Shown: one piece after another, positions 45,687 to 54,967 of the stretch | How positions within the stretch are numbered: the first letter of the stretch is position 1 | Layout of the letters: each line of letters starts with the position of its first letter | DNA from: Arthrobacter sp. PAMC25564 | GTDB taxonomy: Bacteria > Actinomycetota > Actinomycetes > Actinomycetales > Micrococcaceae | DNA length: 64,000 bases | Reading direction: 5' to 3' | Assembly (NCBI RefSeq): GCF_004798705.1 | Contig: NZ_CP039290.1 | Coordinates: 434,001-498,000, forward strand | Notes under the pieces: model-generated | What the model was told of the DNA's origin: nothing | The model's database searches: none | What the model saw: only the letters and a program-made list of their open reading frames with translations | Made by a program: the position numbers and the translations under genes

Positions 45687-45763
45687 GGCTGGTTTAAGGG
45701 AGGGTCCGGCTGCGGATCCTTGCCCTGGCAACCACCCGGACAGCAGGTAGTGTTTGAGGCAGT

Positions 45764-46363
45764 ATGTTCACGCTGACCATCAACCAAATCGACAGCCGGC
45801 GCGACGGCGATCGTGTGCCCCAGCTCCTCAAGGACCTGCGGCATATTCCGGCGCGCCTCGATTTCGACCGCTCCGTGGAGGACGAGGTCCAGGGCATCCT
45901 GGACTGCCCCCGCCAGGCCGTGGAAGCGGCGATGATCGGCCTGCGCAGCGGCAGCTGGTACGTCGGAATCGGCGTCGGGCCGGTCAATGAGCCCCTGCCG
46001 AACCAGATCAAGGACGCCTCCGGCCACGGGCTGGTCTATGCCCGGCGCGCCGTGGACCGGCTGCGCCACGGCAAGGACCGTGTCCCGGTGGCAGTGGAGG
46101 GCCCGCTGGCCGAACTGGCCGCCGAAGCGGAGGCCGTCCTGCGCCTGCTGGGCCATATTGTGCTGGACCGGAGTCCCGCGGAATGGCGGGTGCTGGATCT
46201 GCTGACCCCTGGCGTGCGTGGACAGCAGAAGGCCGTCGCGGCAGAACTCGGCATTACCACCCAGGCTGTCAGCAAGGCCGTTGCGCGGGCCCAGTGGAAC
46301 GAGGAACACGCCGCGCGGCCCGCGGCGGCCCGGCTGCTGGGTCTTATTCTCGAGGCCCGCTAG
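45764..46363 (+). CDS. Helix-turn-helix protein (MarR/SatD-like)
   Basis: 199-aa protein. The C-terminus holds a helix-turn-helix (QKAVAAELGITTQAVSKAVARAQW). The N-terminal ~130 residues contain a segment (NQIDSRRDGDRVPQLLKDL) that recalls SatD-like proteins. I cannot assign a ligand or target. A TAGTGT box lies 10 nt before the ATG. Its stop overlaps the convergent HAD gene stop (CTAG). Confidence 0.6.
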   Translation: MFTLTINQIDSRRDGDRVPQLLKDLRHIPARLDFDRSVEDEVQGILDCPRQAVEAAMIGLRSGSWYVGIGVGPVNEPLPNQIKDASGHGLVYARRAVDRLRHGKDRVPVAVEGPLAELAAEAEAVLRLLGHIVLDRSPAEWRVLDLLTPGVRGQQKAVAAELGITTQAVSKAVARAQWNEEHAARPAAARLLGLILEAR

Positions 46364-47265
46364 CTGTTTTCCCTGAGCGCGGACTCCGGGCGGAGGATAC
46401 TGCGCAGGACGTGGGCGGCGCCGTCGTCGTAAACCGAGTGGGTGACCTCGTCCGCGGCGGCGATGACTTCCTCGGGTGCCTGGCCCATGGCCACGCCACG
46501 GGCAGCCCAGGTGAGCATCTCGATGTCATTGCGGCCGTCGCCGACGGCGACCGTGCGGTGGGCCTCGATGCTCAGCCTGCCGCGGAGATGCTCCAGGGCA
46601 CTGGCCTTGGTGACGCCCGCGGCGGCGATATCGAGCCATGCCGTCCAGCCCACCGAGTAGGTCACGCCGGCCAGCCCGATGTGGCGGATGGCCTTCGTGA
46701 ATTCCTCGGGGGTGTTTTCGGAACTGAACACCACAACGCGCACGGCGGTGGCCTCCAGCATCGTCTGGAAGTCGACGCCGATTGCCTCGACGCCGAAGCT
46801 CGCGTCCTGGAAGCGCTCCGTGGAGAGGAAGTTGCCGTCCTCGTCCTCCAGGGCGTACTTGGCCGAGGGCAGCCGCTTGCGCAGGGCGCGGAGGGCCGGC
46901 CCCGGATCAAACGTGGCCTTGTGCAGCACCTCGTAGCCCTCGGAAAGGCTGGAATCGAGGCGCAGGGTAACGCCGCCGTTGGAGCACACGGCATAGCCGT
47001 TCTCAATGCCGATGTGCTCGATGATGGGCAGCGTGGCCTTGAGCGAGCGGCCCGTCGCGATCATGACGTGATGGCCCGCGGCCACAACGTCCTGGGCGGC
47101 TTCGCGGACGGGGACCGACATGTGGCCGTCGTGGTCCACGAGGGTGCCGTCGACGTCGAGGGCGATCATCAGTTTCCCGCCGTCGGTGTTCTGCTTGTTG
47201 TTTCGCTGGTCATCGTTGCGCTGGTCATCGTTGCCGGCGACTGAGGTTTCAGTCAATGTAGTCAT
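46360..47265 (-). CDS. HAD-superfamily (Cof-type) phosphatase
   Basis: 301-aa HAD hydrolase, subfamily IIB. Motif I is ALDVDGTLVDHDG, motif II ATGRS, and motif III/IV region ends in VAVGDGRNDIEML. Such enzymes dephosphorylate sugar phosphates or flavin precursors; the substrate is unknown. The N-terminal ~30 residues are a hydrophilic extension with a short duplicated motif (NDDQRNDDQRN, encoded by a 16-bp direct repeat), so translation may begin further in. Confidence 0.85.
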   Translation of the reverse strand: MTTLTETSVAGNDDQRNDDQRNNKQNTDGGKLMIALDVDGTLVDHDGHMSVPVREAAQDVVAAGHHVMIATGRSLKATLPIIEHIGIENGYAVCSNGGVTLRLDSSLSEGYEVLHKATFDPGPALRALRKRLPSAKYALEDEDGNFLSTERFQDASFGVEAIGVDFQTMLEATAVRVVVFSSENTPEEFTKAIRHIGLAGVTYSVGWTAWLDIAAAGVTKASALEHLRGRLSIEAHRTVAVGDGRNDIEMLTWAARGVAMGQAPEEVIAAADEVTHSVYDDGAAHVLRSILRPESALRENS

Positions 47266-47363
47266 TCAACAAGTAGAACAGAGACCCCCGGGAGCCGCTA
47301 GGATGCACGCCACAGCAGGGCGTGAACGTGGGGTGAAACTTCCGTGTCCTGGGGCCCGCGGGA

Positions 47364-48644
47364 TCAGAGGACGGGGAAGACGGTCATCCCGCCGAGGTAT
47401 TTCTGCAGCGCGGCGGGGATGTTGACGGAGCCGTCCGGGTTCTGGTGGTGTTCCAGGATCGCGACGATCCAGCGCGTGGTGGCCAGGGTGCCGTTCAGCG
47501 TGGCCACGGCCCGGGTGCCCTTGGGCGCGCCGTCCTCGTTGAACACGCGTTCGCGGATATTCAGGCGGCGCGCCTGGAAGGTCGTGCAGTTGGACGTCGA
47601 GGTCAGCTCCCGGTAGGCGCCCTGGGTCGGGACCCAGGCCTCGCAGTCGAACTTGCGGGCCGCGGAATTGCCCAGATCGCCGGCGGCGGTGTCGATCACC
47701 CGGTACGGCAGTTCGCACTTGGCCAGCATCTCCTCTTCCCACGCCAGCAGCCGGGCATGCTCGGCGGCCGCCTCCTGCACCGTGGTGTAGACGAACATCT
47801 CGATCTTGTTGAACTGGTGCACCCGGATGATGCCGCGGGTGTCCTTGCCGTGCGAACCGGCCTCGCGGCGGTAGCAGGAACTCTGCCCGGCGAAGCGGAT
47901 AGGCCCGGCGGTGAGGTCCAGGATCTCGTCCGAGTGGTAGCCGGCCAGGGCCACTTCCGAGGTGCCCACGAGGTAAAGGTCGTCCTCGGCGAGACGGTAG
48001 ATCTCGGCGTCGTGCTTGACGTCGAACCCGGTCCCCTGCATGATTTCGGGGCGGACCAGCGTGGGTGTGATCATGGGCACGAAGCCCACGTCGATGGCCT
48101 GCTCCATCGCCATCTGCATCAGCGCCATCTCCAGCCGGGCCCCGACGCCGCGGAGGAAGTAGAAGCGCGAGCCGGAGACCTTGGCGCCGCGTTCCATGTC
48201 GATCGCGCCGATCAGCTCACCGATTTCCAGATGGTCCCTGGGCTCGAAGTCGGTGAACCCGCGCGGCGTGCCGACCGTTTTGACCACGATGTAGTCATCC
48301 TCGCCGCCGGCCGGGACGCCGTCCTCAATCAGGTTGGGGACCACCCGGAGCAGCTCCTCATGGGTGGCCTGTGCGACGTCGGCTTCCGCGGAGGCAGCCT
48401 TGACAGAGGCGGCCAGGACCTTGACATCGGCGAGCAGGGCCTGCTTCTCCTCGCCCTTGGCCTTCGCGACCTTCTTGCCGAAGGCGTTCTGCTCGGCCCT
48501 CAGGTTCTCGAAGCGGATCAGTGCCGCGCGCCGGGCCGAGTCCGCGGCGATGATCGCGTCCACGACGGATTCATCTGCGCCGCGGGCGCGCTGGCTGGCC
48601 CGGAACTTGTCCGGATTTTCGCTGAGGTCTTTTACGTCGATCAC
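47364..48644 (-). CDS. serS: Seryl-tRNA synthetase
   Basis: Charges tRNA-Ser and tRNA-Sec. 426 aa. The N-terminal long coiled-coil arm (about 25-100) binds the tRNA. The catalytic core has [10 protein letters not shown], motif 2 [21 protein letters not shown] and motif 3 around [23 protein letters not shown] 48644 has a TAGTCT box 6 nt before it, so its mRNA is probably leaderless. Confidence 0.97.
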   Translation of the reverse strand: MIDVKDLSENPDKFRASQRARGADESVVDAIIAADSARRAALIRFENLRAEQNAFGKKVAKAKGEEKQALLADVKVLAASVKAASAEADVAQATHEELLRVVPNLIEDGVPAGGEDDYIVVKTVGTPRGFTDFEPRDHLEIGELIGAIDMERGAKVSGSRFYFLRGVGARLEMALMQMAMEQAIDVGFVPMITPTLVRPEIMQGTGFDVKHDAEIYRLAEDDLYLVGTSEVALAGYHSDEILDLTAGPIRFAGQSSCYRREAGSHGKDTRGIIRVHQFNKIEMFVYTTVQEAAAEHARLLAWEEEMLAKCELPYRVIDTAAGDLGNSAARKFDCEAWVPTQGAYRELTSTSNCTTFQARRLNIRERVFNEDGAPKGTRAVATLNGTLATTRWIVAILEHHQNPDGSVNIPAALQKYLGGMTVFPVL

Positions 48645-48650
48645 CGGATA

Positions 48651-48656
48651 AGACTA
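48651..48656 (-). promoter_or_regulatory. -10 box TAGTCT, likely leaderless start
   Basis: Minus-strand TAGTCT followed by TATCCG and the GTG at 48644 (6 nt). Confidence 0.55.
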
Positions 48657-48721
48657 TCCAATCCGGTGCCGCAGGTGGGCAACCCTGCCACGGGGCAACG
48701 GCGGGATAGTGTTGGAGCACC

Positions 48722-49786
48722 ATGCGCGATTGGCTGCTCTACCTCATCATTGCTGGAGTCCTGGCCTTCGCCGCCTCCAGCTGGTGGGGCGTGCGCCGGT
48801 TGAAGGCGAAGCACACCCGCAGCGCGGTCTGGGAAGAAACACACCGTCCCGGCCTGGGGCGGCAGAAGGTCGCCGTCGTCATGAACCCGATCAAAGCCAA
48901 GTCGGCAGAGGCCCGGGTGCTGATCAGCAATGCCTGCCGTGCTGCCGGTTGGGACCCGCCCCGCTTCTTTGACACCACCGCCGCGGATCCAGGCTTCTCG
49001 CAGGCCCGGCAGGCCGTGGACTACGGGGCCGACGTCGTCCTGGTGGGCGGCGGCGACGGCACCGTGCGCGTCGTGGCAGCGGTCCTGGCCGGCACCGACA
49101 TTGCCATGGGACTGATCCCGCTCGGTACCGGCAATCTGCTTGCCCGCAATGTGCATCTGGACGTCTCCGATCTCCAAGGCAGCGTGCAGACAGCCTTGTT
49201 CGGGCATCAGCGCTTCATCGATACGGCGCGCATGAGGGTGGAGAACTCACGGACCGCGGAGTCCGCGGAACACCTCTTCCTGGTAATCGCCGGCATCGGT
49301 ATGGACGCCGAGGTCATCGGCGACACCCATGACGGGCTGAAGAAGGCCGTTGGCTGGCTGGCCTACACCGAGGCGGGAGTCCGGCACCTGCCCGGCCGCC
49401 GCAAAAAAGTTTCCATTTCGCTGGATGGCCAGGCCGAGCAGACCCGGAAGATCCGCAGCGTGCTGTTCGCGAACTGCGGGCTCATCCCCGGAGGAATCGA
49501 CTTCATCCCGCAGGCGATGATCGATGACGGCATGCTGGACGTGGTGGTGATGAGCCCGCGCAGCGCGATCGGCTGGCTGGCGATGTACTGGAAGATCGTC
49601 CTGAAACACAAGCGGACCCTGCCGGTGATGACGTACTACCGCTCCGGCAAGATCACGATCCGGTGCGCGGAGCCGATGCCGACGCAGATCGACGGCGACC
49701 CCTCGGGCGAGGCCACCAAGGTCACCGTCCAGGTGGCGCCGGGCTCGCTGCTGGTCAGGGTGAAGGAAGGCACCGAAGCGGGCTAG
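48722..49786 (+). CDS. Diacylglycerol kinase-like lipid kinase
   Basis: 354-aa DAGK catalytic-domain protein with an N-terminal membrane helix (4-21). The ATP-binding signature is GGGDGT (109-114) and LIPLGTGNLLARN follows. YegS/DgkB-type enzymes phosphorylate diacylglycerol or a related lipid. A TAGTGT box lies 9 nt upstream with GGAG between. Its stop overlaps the convergent small gene by 4 bp. Confidence 0.88.
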   Translation: MRDWLLYLIIAGVLAFAASSWWGVRRLKAKHTRSAVWEETHRPGLGRQKVAVVMNPIKAKSAEARVLISNACRAAGWDPPRFFDTTAADPGFSQARQAVDYGADVVLVGGGDGTVRVVAAVLAGTDIAMGLIPLGTGNLLARNVHLDVSDLQGSVQTALFGHQRFIDTARMRVENSRTAESAEHLFLVIAGIGMDAEVIGDTHDGLKKAVGWLAYTEAGVRHLPGRRKKVSISLDGQAEQTRKIRSVLFANCGLIPGGIDFIPQAMIDDGMLDVVVMSPRSAIGWLAMYWKIVLKHKRTLPVMTYYRSGKITIRCAEPMPTQIDGDPSGEATKVTVQVAPGSLLVRVKEGTEAG

Positions 49787-50019
49787 GCGCTGGCTTGCTT
49801 CTTCGCGGCTTCGTCTTTCGCAGCGGCGGACTTTTTCGCCTCAGCAGCGGCCTTCGCGGCCCGGGCCTCGGACTGCTCACGGATCATTGCCTGCTCCTCT
49901 TCGAAGCGCAGCCGGTCCGCACGGTCGGCGTCGTCGCCGTCCCAGTCCTGGTTTTCAGCAGTCGGCTTGGGATTGACAATCATTCCCTGGCCGTCATTTT
50001 CGGTACTGGTGCCTGACAT
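49783..50019 (-). CDS. Small hypothetical protein with Ala/Lys/Glu-rich tail
   Basis: 78-aa soluble protein I do not recognise. The N-terminal part is acidic and the C-terminal half (about 40-78) is a low-complexity helix rich in Ala, Lys and Glu, probably coiled coil. ATG 50019 with AGGGAG upstream is chosen over an upstream in-frame start. It ends within the diacylglycerol-kinase stop (CTAG). Confidence 0.6.
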   Translation of the reverse strand: MSGTSTENDGQGMIVNPKPTAENQDWDGDDADRADRLRFEEEQAMIREQSEARAAKAAAEAKKSAAAKDEAAKKQASA

Positions 50020-50113
50020 GACCTGCTCCCTCTGGTAGAGGACTTCCCCAATATGGATCAGGCAAGCATACGCACAGTTTTCTAGGGGCGGAAGTGCCCC
50101 ATCTGGCATTTGT

Positions 50114-51094
50114 CTACGCTGTGGGCGAAGCCTCCGGCGCCTGTCCAGGGGCCACTGATGCGCCGGTGAGAATGCTTTTCACCCATGCATGCGCCGCCCG
50201 GAATGCCTGGTCCGAGGTATGCGGTGCCACGTTCGTCCGGTGGCTGTCGGCGCGTCCGTAGGAACCCAGGAACCGGGTTGCCGGGCTGATCCGGTGCAGG
50301 CCCGCGAGGGCATCCGCCATCCTGGCATCGGCAACGTGGCCATCCGCGTCGATACTGAAGAAGTAGTGGCCGAGGTACTGGCCGGTGGGACGGGATTCGA
50401 TCCGGCTCAGGTTCACGCCGCGGGTGGCGAACTGGTCCAGGATCTCCATCAGCGCGCCCGGGCGGTCCTTGGGCAACGGCACCACCACGGTGGTCTTGTC
50501 CGCGCCTGTCCGCTCGGGCAGCACGCCGGGCCGGCCCACCAGGACGAAGCGGGTGACGGCGCCGGGATTGTCGCCGATGTCTTCTGCCAGCACGGCCAGG
50601 CCAGGCTGCTGGGTGGCCACAATCGGAGCGCAGATCGCGGCGTCGTGGCGGGCTCCGTCCGCCAGGAGGCCCAGTGCGGCGGCGGCCGTGGACGACCCGG
50701 GGATATATTCAACATCAGGAATATTCGTGTCAACCCAGAACCTGCACTGTGCCCAGGCGTGGCCGTGGGTCGAGATGCGGCGGATATCCTCGATCCGGGT
50801 GCCGGGCCTGGCCACGAGGACAAAGCTGATCGGCACGAGGGCTTCGCGGAGGATCCGCAGCTCCGGGCCTGTTGCGATGGCGTCGAGGGTCGCCGTGACG
50901 CCGCCCTCGACGGAGTTCTCAATCGGCACCATGGCCGCGTCCGCCGAACCGGCCCGGACCTTGTCCAGCGCCGTGTTCACATTCGAGGACGGGACGCGGA
51001 TGGCGTCCGCCGCGTCCGGGACCTGCATCAGGGCTGCCTCGGTAAAGGTGCCCTCGGGTCCGAGGAATGTGTAGGTGACGGTTGGAGCGGACAT
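50114..51094 (-). CDS. pheA: Prephenate dehydratase
   Basis: Makes phenylpyruvate for phenylalanine. 326 aa. The catalytic domain contains FLGPEGTFTEAAL and the catalytic Thr in GAVTRFVLVGR. The C-terminal ACT domain (ESRPTGQYLGHYFFSIDADGH) binds Phe for feedback inhibition. ATG 51094 has AGAAAGAAG upstream; a GTG 6 nt earlier is possible. It follows the rhodanese gene by 18 nt. Confidence 0.95.
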   Translation of the reverse strand: MSAPTVTYTFLGPEGTFTEAALMQVPDAADAIRVPSSNVNTALDKVRAGSADAAMVPIENSVEGGVTATLDAIATGPELRILREALVPISFVLVARPGTRIEDIRRISTHGHAWAQCRFWVDTNIPDVEYIPGSSTAAAALGLLADGARHDAAICAPIVATQQPGLAVLAEDIGDNPGAVTRFVLVGRPGVLPERTGADKTTVVVPLPKDRPGALMEILDQFATRGVNLSRIESRPTGQYLGHYFFSIDADGHVADARMADALAGLHRISPATRFLGSYGRADSHRTNVAPHTSDQAFRAAHAWVKSILTGASVAPGQAPEASPTA

Positions 51095-51112
51095 CGGCAC
51101 TTCTTTCTGCGG

Positions 51113-51439
51113 TTAAAGGATGACCGGCTTGAGTCCGTTGTCGGACACCAGCGGCATTCCGGTTTCAAGCCACTGGTCCATGCCGCCCGCGACGTTCAGC
51201 GCGGAATAGCCCTGGCCCACGAGCCACTGGGCCGCGCGGAAGGACCGTCCGCCGGTGCGGCAGATGACGTAGAGATCCTCATCCGGGTCGAGCTCGTCGA
51301 TCCGGGACGGAAGCTGGTCCAGGGGAATGTGCAGGGCGCCTTCGGCGTGTCCCGCAACCCATTCGTAGTCTTCACGGACGTCCAGGATCGTGGCCCCGTC
51401 GGGGATCTCGGACACTTTCACGGTATCGAGGTGGCTCAT
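51113..51439 (-). CDS. Rhodanese-domain protein
   Basis: 108-aa single rhodanese domain with catalytic Cys60 in YVICRTGGRS, and DVREDYEWVAGHAEGALHIP. It transfers sulfane sulfur in related proteins; the partner is unknown. ATG 51439 is favoured over an upstream extension. It precedes pheA in the same direction and may be cotranscribed with it. Confidence 0.9.
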   Translation of the reverse strand: MSHLDTVKVSEIPDGATILDVREDYEWVAGHAEGALHIPLDQLPSRIDELDPDEDLYVICRTGGRSFRAAQWLVGQGYSALNVAGGMDQWLETGMPLVSDNGLKPVIL

Positions 51440-51560
51440 GGAAGTCCTTTCCGGAAATCTAAGGGTCCGTCCCAGCGTATCGCCCGCGGCCCGCGCCATG
51501 CCCTAGCAGGCGGCAGGTTACGCTTCAGGGATTCAGGAGTGTGGAGAGGAGACCCCATCC

Positions 51561-52988
51561 GTGGCTGAAATCCACGAGCTCTCGGCCGTGCGGCTGCGTG
51601 ACGCGCTGCGCTCGGGCGAACTCTCGGCCCAACAGGCGGCGGCTCATTTCCTGGACCGGATCGCAGCCGGGAACCCGCACCTGGGCGCTTTCATCACCGT
51701 CACGGCCGAGCAGGCCCTCAAAGATGCGGCTGCGGCGGATGAATCCTATGCCGGCGCCGCAAGGGCAGGGACCGTGCCCATGCTTCACGGCGTGCCGGTC
51801 GCCTTCAAAGACCTGACGGACGTGGCCGGCGTCGTCACCACCCACGGCAGTGCCGCCCTCGAGCGCAGGCCCCCGCTGGCCGACGGGGCCCTGGCCGCCG
51901 GGCTCAAGGGTATAGGTGCCATCTCGCTGGGCAAGACGCAGGTTCCGGAGTTCGGGTTGACGGCGTACAGCGAAAACCGGATCGCACCGCCCTCACGCAA
52001 CCCGTACGCGCTCAGCCGCAGCTCCGGGGGCTCCTCCGGCGGCAGTGCTGCCGCCGTGGCCGCGGAGCTGCTGCCCTTCGCCCCCGGGAGCGACGGCGGC
52101 GGCTCGGTCCGCATTCCCGCGGCGGCCTGCGGCCTCGTCGGGCTGAAACCCGGCCGGGGGCTTGTGCCCGCGGGAGAAAGCAGCGGAGATCCGGCCGGCC
52201 TGGTGGTCGCGGGTCCGCTGGCCCGCTCCGCCGCGGACGCGGCGCTGATGCTCGATGCGCTGGTTCCGGAGACGCCCGGGACCCCCGGGCCCGGCTACCT
52301 TGCGCAGGCCTCCCGGGAACCGCGCAGGCTGCGGATCGGCGTCAGCCTGGACAGCCCGTGGCACGCGCTCTTCCCCTGCGCCCCGGAGGACGAGTCGCTC
52401 GACGCCCTGGCGGAAGGCATCAGATTATTGGAGGCGGCCGGCCACGAAACCACGGAAGCCGCCATCCGCTACGACAACCGCTACCCGGACGCGTTCACGA
52501 CGGCCTGGACCGCCGGCGTCGGAAGCGCCCGGATCGCTCCCCAACGCGAGGCGCTGCTGACCCCGCTCACACGGACGTTCCGGCGGCGCGCCCACCAGCG
52601 CAGTCCAGCCAGGCTCAGCGACGCCCTCGGGTTCCTGCGGCAGTTCCAGCGGGACACGATCGCCCAGTATTCCGCCTGGGACCTCATCCTGACGCCCGCA
52701 CTGGCCCAGACCCCCCGCCCGGTGGGCTGGTTCACCGGTGCCGCCCACGGCGACGGCTACTGGCCCGCGGCCGAGTGGACGGGAGACGCCGACGGCGACT
52801 ACCGCAAGCAGTGCGAATACGCGCCCTGGTCCTCGATGGTGAACGTGTGCGGGCTGCCGGCCGTCAGCATCCCGGTGCACTGGACCGGCGGCGCCAAAGG
52901 TGCCGGCCTGCCGATGGGCATCCAGCTGATCGGGCCGATGGGGTCCGAGGCGCTGCTGCTGCAGGTGGCTGCCCAGCTGGGTTTCTGA
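51561..52988 (+). CDS. Amidase (amidase signature family)
   Basis: 475-aa hydrolase of amide bonds. The Ser-cisSer-Lys triad is Lys83 (AFKD), Ser158 in RSSGGSSGGSAAA and nucleophile Ser182 in GSDGGGSVRIPA, with the 24-residue Ser-Ser spacing of the family. Not a GatA partner: no gatB or gatC is nearby. Substrate unknown. GTG 51561 follows a GGAGAGGAG site. It is divergent from the rhodanese gene. Confidence 0.9.
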   Translation: MAEIHELSAVRLRDALRSGELSAQQAAAHFLDRIAAGNPHLGAFITVTAEQALKDAAAADESYAGAARAGTVPMLHGVPVAFKDLTDVAGVVTTHGSAALERRPPLADGALAAGLKGIGAISLGKTQVPEFGLTAYSENRIAPPSRNPYALSRSSGGSSGGSAAAVAAELLPFAPGSDGGGSVRIPAAACGLVGLKPGRGLVPAGESSGDPAGLVVAGPLARSAADAALMLDALVPETPGTPGPGYLAQASREPRRLRIGVSLDSPWHALFPCAPEDESLDALAEGIRLLEAAGHETTEAAIRYDNRYPDAFTTAWTAGVGSARIAPQREALLTPLTRTFRRRAHQRSPARLSDALGFLRQFQRDTIAQYSAWDLILTPALAQTPRPVGWFTGAAHGDGYWPAAEWTGDADGDYRKQCEYAPWSSMVNVCGLPAVSIPVHWTGGAKGAGLPMGIQLIGPMGSEALLLQVAAQLGF

Positions 52989-53185
52989 CCCGCGCGTGGC
53001 TGTTGGTTGGGAATGGCGGTTTTCTTTCAGCCTCGAATGGCGGTTCCGGACCTCGTGTCGCGGACAGCCTGCAGTGCCGTGCGGGGAAATCTCGGGTCCG
53101 GCGTCAACAGGAACCGCCCTTCCCAACTGTGAAAATGCCCCCAAACGAAGTCAACAGTCACCCAGTTTCATATCAAACTGTGGTT
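52989..53185. other. Intergenic region between the amidase gene and benE
   Basis: Convergent gene ends. GAATGGCGGTT occurs twice as a direct repeat (53012 and 53036). No terminator with a clear stem was identified. Confidence 0.4.
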
Positions 53186-54511
53186 TTACGAGGCGCCGGA
53201 CTGATCGTTTGGTGATGCCAACTGTGGCGAGGCGGAGTGGTCGTGCCGCTCGAGCAGGCGGGAGACAGCGTAGCCGATGAGGATGCCCCAGAACGCGGCG
53301 TGGATGTTGAGCAGATTCAGACCCGAGATCGTGACGACGAAGGTCACCAGTGAGCCGAGGGTGAAGGTCGTGGAGAACGCGGTGACGAAGGCCTGCTGGA
53401 GGGCCTTGAGCATGGCAATGCCGCCCAGGGCCAGGACGAAGGCCTCGGGGGTGGCGAGCATGAACCGGGTCAGGGTCGGGGCCAGCAGCGCACATACCAG
53501 TGACAGCAGGCCATAGACCACCGCACCTGTGTACTGGCGGTGTTTGTCCCCGGAGGAGGTCAGCAGGGCGTTGGTCGGGCCCGTCACACACGCCGAGACG
53601 GCGCCGAATCCGGCGTTGAGCACGGAGAACCCGCCGGAGGCAATGGCGAAGGCGTTGACCGGTGGATGGTGGCCGGCGGCGCGCAGAACGACCACGCCCT
53701 GGCCGTTCTGCACGATCAGGACGGTGATAGCCAGTGGCACCACCAGTTCCAGTTGCGCTGCCCAGGTGAACTCGGGTGGGGTGAACACCGGGGTAGCGAT
53801 GACGGGCCCGGCTCCGGACTCCATCGCGAACTGCCCGCTCACCGCTACGGCGACGATGCCGACCACCAGGGTGCCCAACACCGGCGGGAGGTACTTGCCT
53901 AGGGCTGGCACGGCGGTCAGGACGATGAAAGCCAGCACCATCGGCCCGGCGACCACAGGGTTGGCCTGGGAAGAGGCGACGATGTCGGTGCCGAAGCGCA
54001 GGAACACGGCCGCGACCATGGCCATGACGATGGGCATGGGAATGGCCGCCATGATCCGTCGCACCAGCCCGGTTGCGCCCAGGGCGAGGATGAGCACCCC
54101 GGAGACGAAGAACGCTCCCACCACTTCCGGGAAAGTCAGGTGCTGCAGGGACGGGCCCAGCAGCACCGTGCCGGGGATGGACCACGCGAACCCGAGGGGC
54201 TGGCGGTAGAGCAGGGACATCACCAGGGTTGCGAGGCCGGCGGAGAGGAAGATGCCGAACACCCACGAGGCCAGCTCGGCCTGGCTCAGACCGCCGGCCG
54301 CGCCGACGGCCAGGGTCACCGCGATGGGCCCGGAGGCGGAAAAGATCAGCCCGATCACCCCATTGCTGACATACTGCGGGGCGATGTCGCGCATCAGGTC
54401 GCGCACCCCGGCGGGCCGGAGCGCGGGGCGTTCGAGCAGCGGTGAACGCTTGGGCGCCGCGGCAGGCCCCCCGGGTTCCCGTGTGGGCGGCTCTGAGGCT
54501 GGACTGGGCAT
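53186..54511 (-). CDS. benE: Benzoate/H+ symporter BenE
   Basis: Membrane protein of 441 aa with about 12 hydrophobic helices (for example VIGLIFSASGPIAVTLAVGAA and ITVLIVQNGQGVVVLRA). It belongs to the BenE family of proton-coupled benzoate transporters. Basic N- and C-terminal tails are cytoplasmic. The ATG has AGGAG upstream. Its position beside catA and benABCD matches ben clusters of other actinobacteria such as Corynebacterium. Confidence 0.92.
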   Translation of the reverse strand: MPSPASEPPTREPGGPAAAPKRSPLLERPALRPAGVRDLMRDIAPQYVSNGVIGLIFSASGPIAVTLAVGAAGGLSQAELASWVFGIFLSAGLATLVMSLLYRQPLGFAWSIPGTVLLGPSLQHLTFPEVVGAFFVSGVLILALGATGLVRRIMAAIPMPIVMAMVAAVFLRFGTDIVASSQANPVVAGPMVLAFIVLTAVPALGKYLPPVLGTLVVGIVAVAVSGQFAMESGAGPVIATPVFTPPEFTWAAQLELVVPLAITVLIVQNGQGVVVLRAAGHHPPVNAFAIASGGFSVLNAGFGAVSACVTGPTNALLTSSGDKHRQYTGAVVYGLLSLVCALLAPTLTRFMLATPEAFVLALGGIAMLKALQQAFVTAFSTTFTLGSLVTFVVTISGLNLLNIHAAFWGILIGYAVSRLLERHDHSASPQLASPNDQSGAS

Positions 54512-54883
54512 GGTTGCTCCTGATCGACGATGACAATGCTCCTACCGGTCCGCCACCGCCACCCCGTTACCTTTCTTATAGCCCCTGAACGAGCAAGAAT
54601 CGGGGTTGCTGGCCCGCAACCCCAAGCCCGTATCGGTCCCAGGAGCTCTTAACAAAGTAACGGGGGTTGTCACCAGGGTGCGATAAGCGCCAGGGGTTCG
54701 CTGACGGGGACCAGACCAGCTGCCAAACACCCAGGACGCAAGCTGGCCCTAAGTAAAGCCCCCCGCCGCTCCAACGGCCAGGCTGACCGCTCTCGGGCCC
54801 GAGCCACGGCGGCTCCCACGGGGTGACTGCGGGTGGCTCCTGATGGGATGGCGGCATTCGGGCTCCTGGCAAGGGCGGCAAAA
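54512..54883. other. benE upstream region
   Basis: About 370 bp without a supported gene. A CTATAAG element (near 54575 on the minus strand) may be part of the benE promoter, 60 nt before the start. I see no copy of the CATAAAG repeat found between catA and benA. Confidence 0.4.
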
Positions 54884-54920
54884 AAGTACAGGCGCCCCGG
54901 AGTTTGCACTCCGGGGCGCC
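54884..54920 (-). terminator. Intrinsic terminator of catA
   Basis: A perfect 13-bp stem GGCGCCCCGGAGT / ACTCCGGGGCGCC with loop GCAA (minus strand), followed by TGTACTTTTTTG. It starts 47 nt after the catA stop. Confidence 0.92.
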
Positions 54921-54967
54921 TTCGGTGCCGGGCGGAGGCGCCGGCACCAAGTCCTGAGCGGTGGCCC

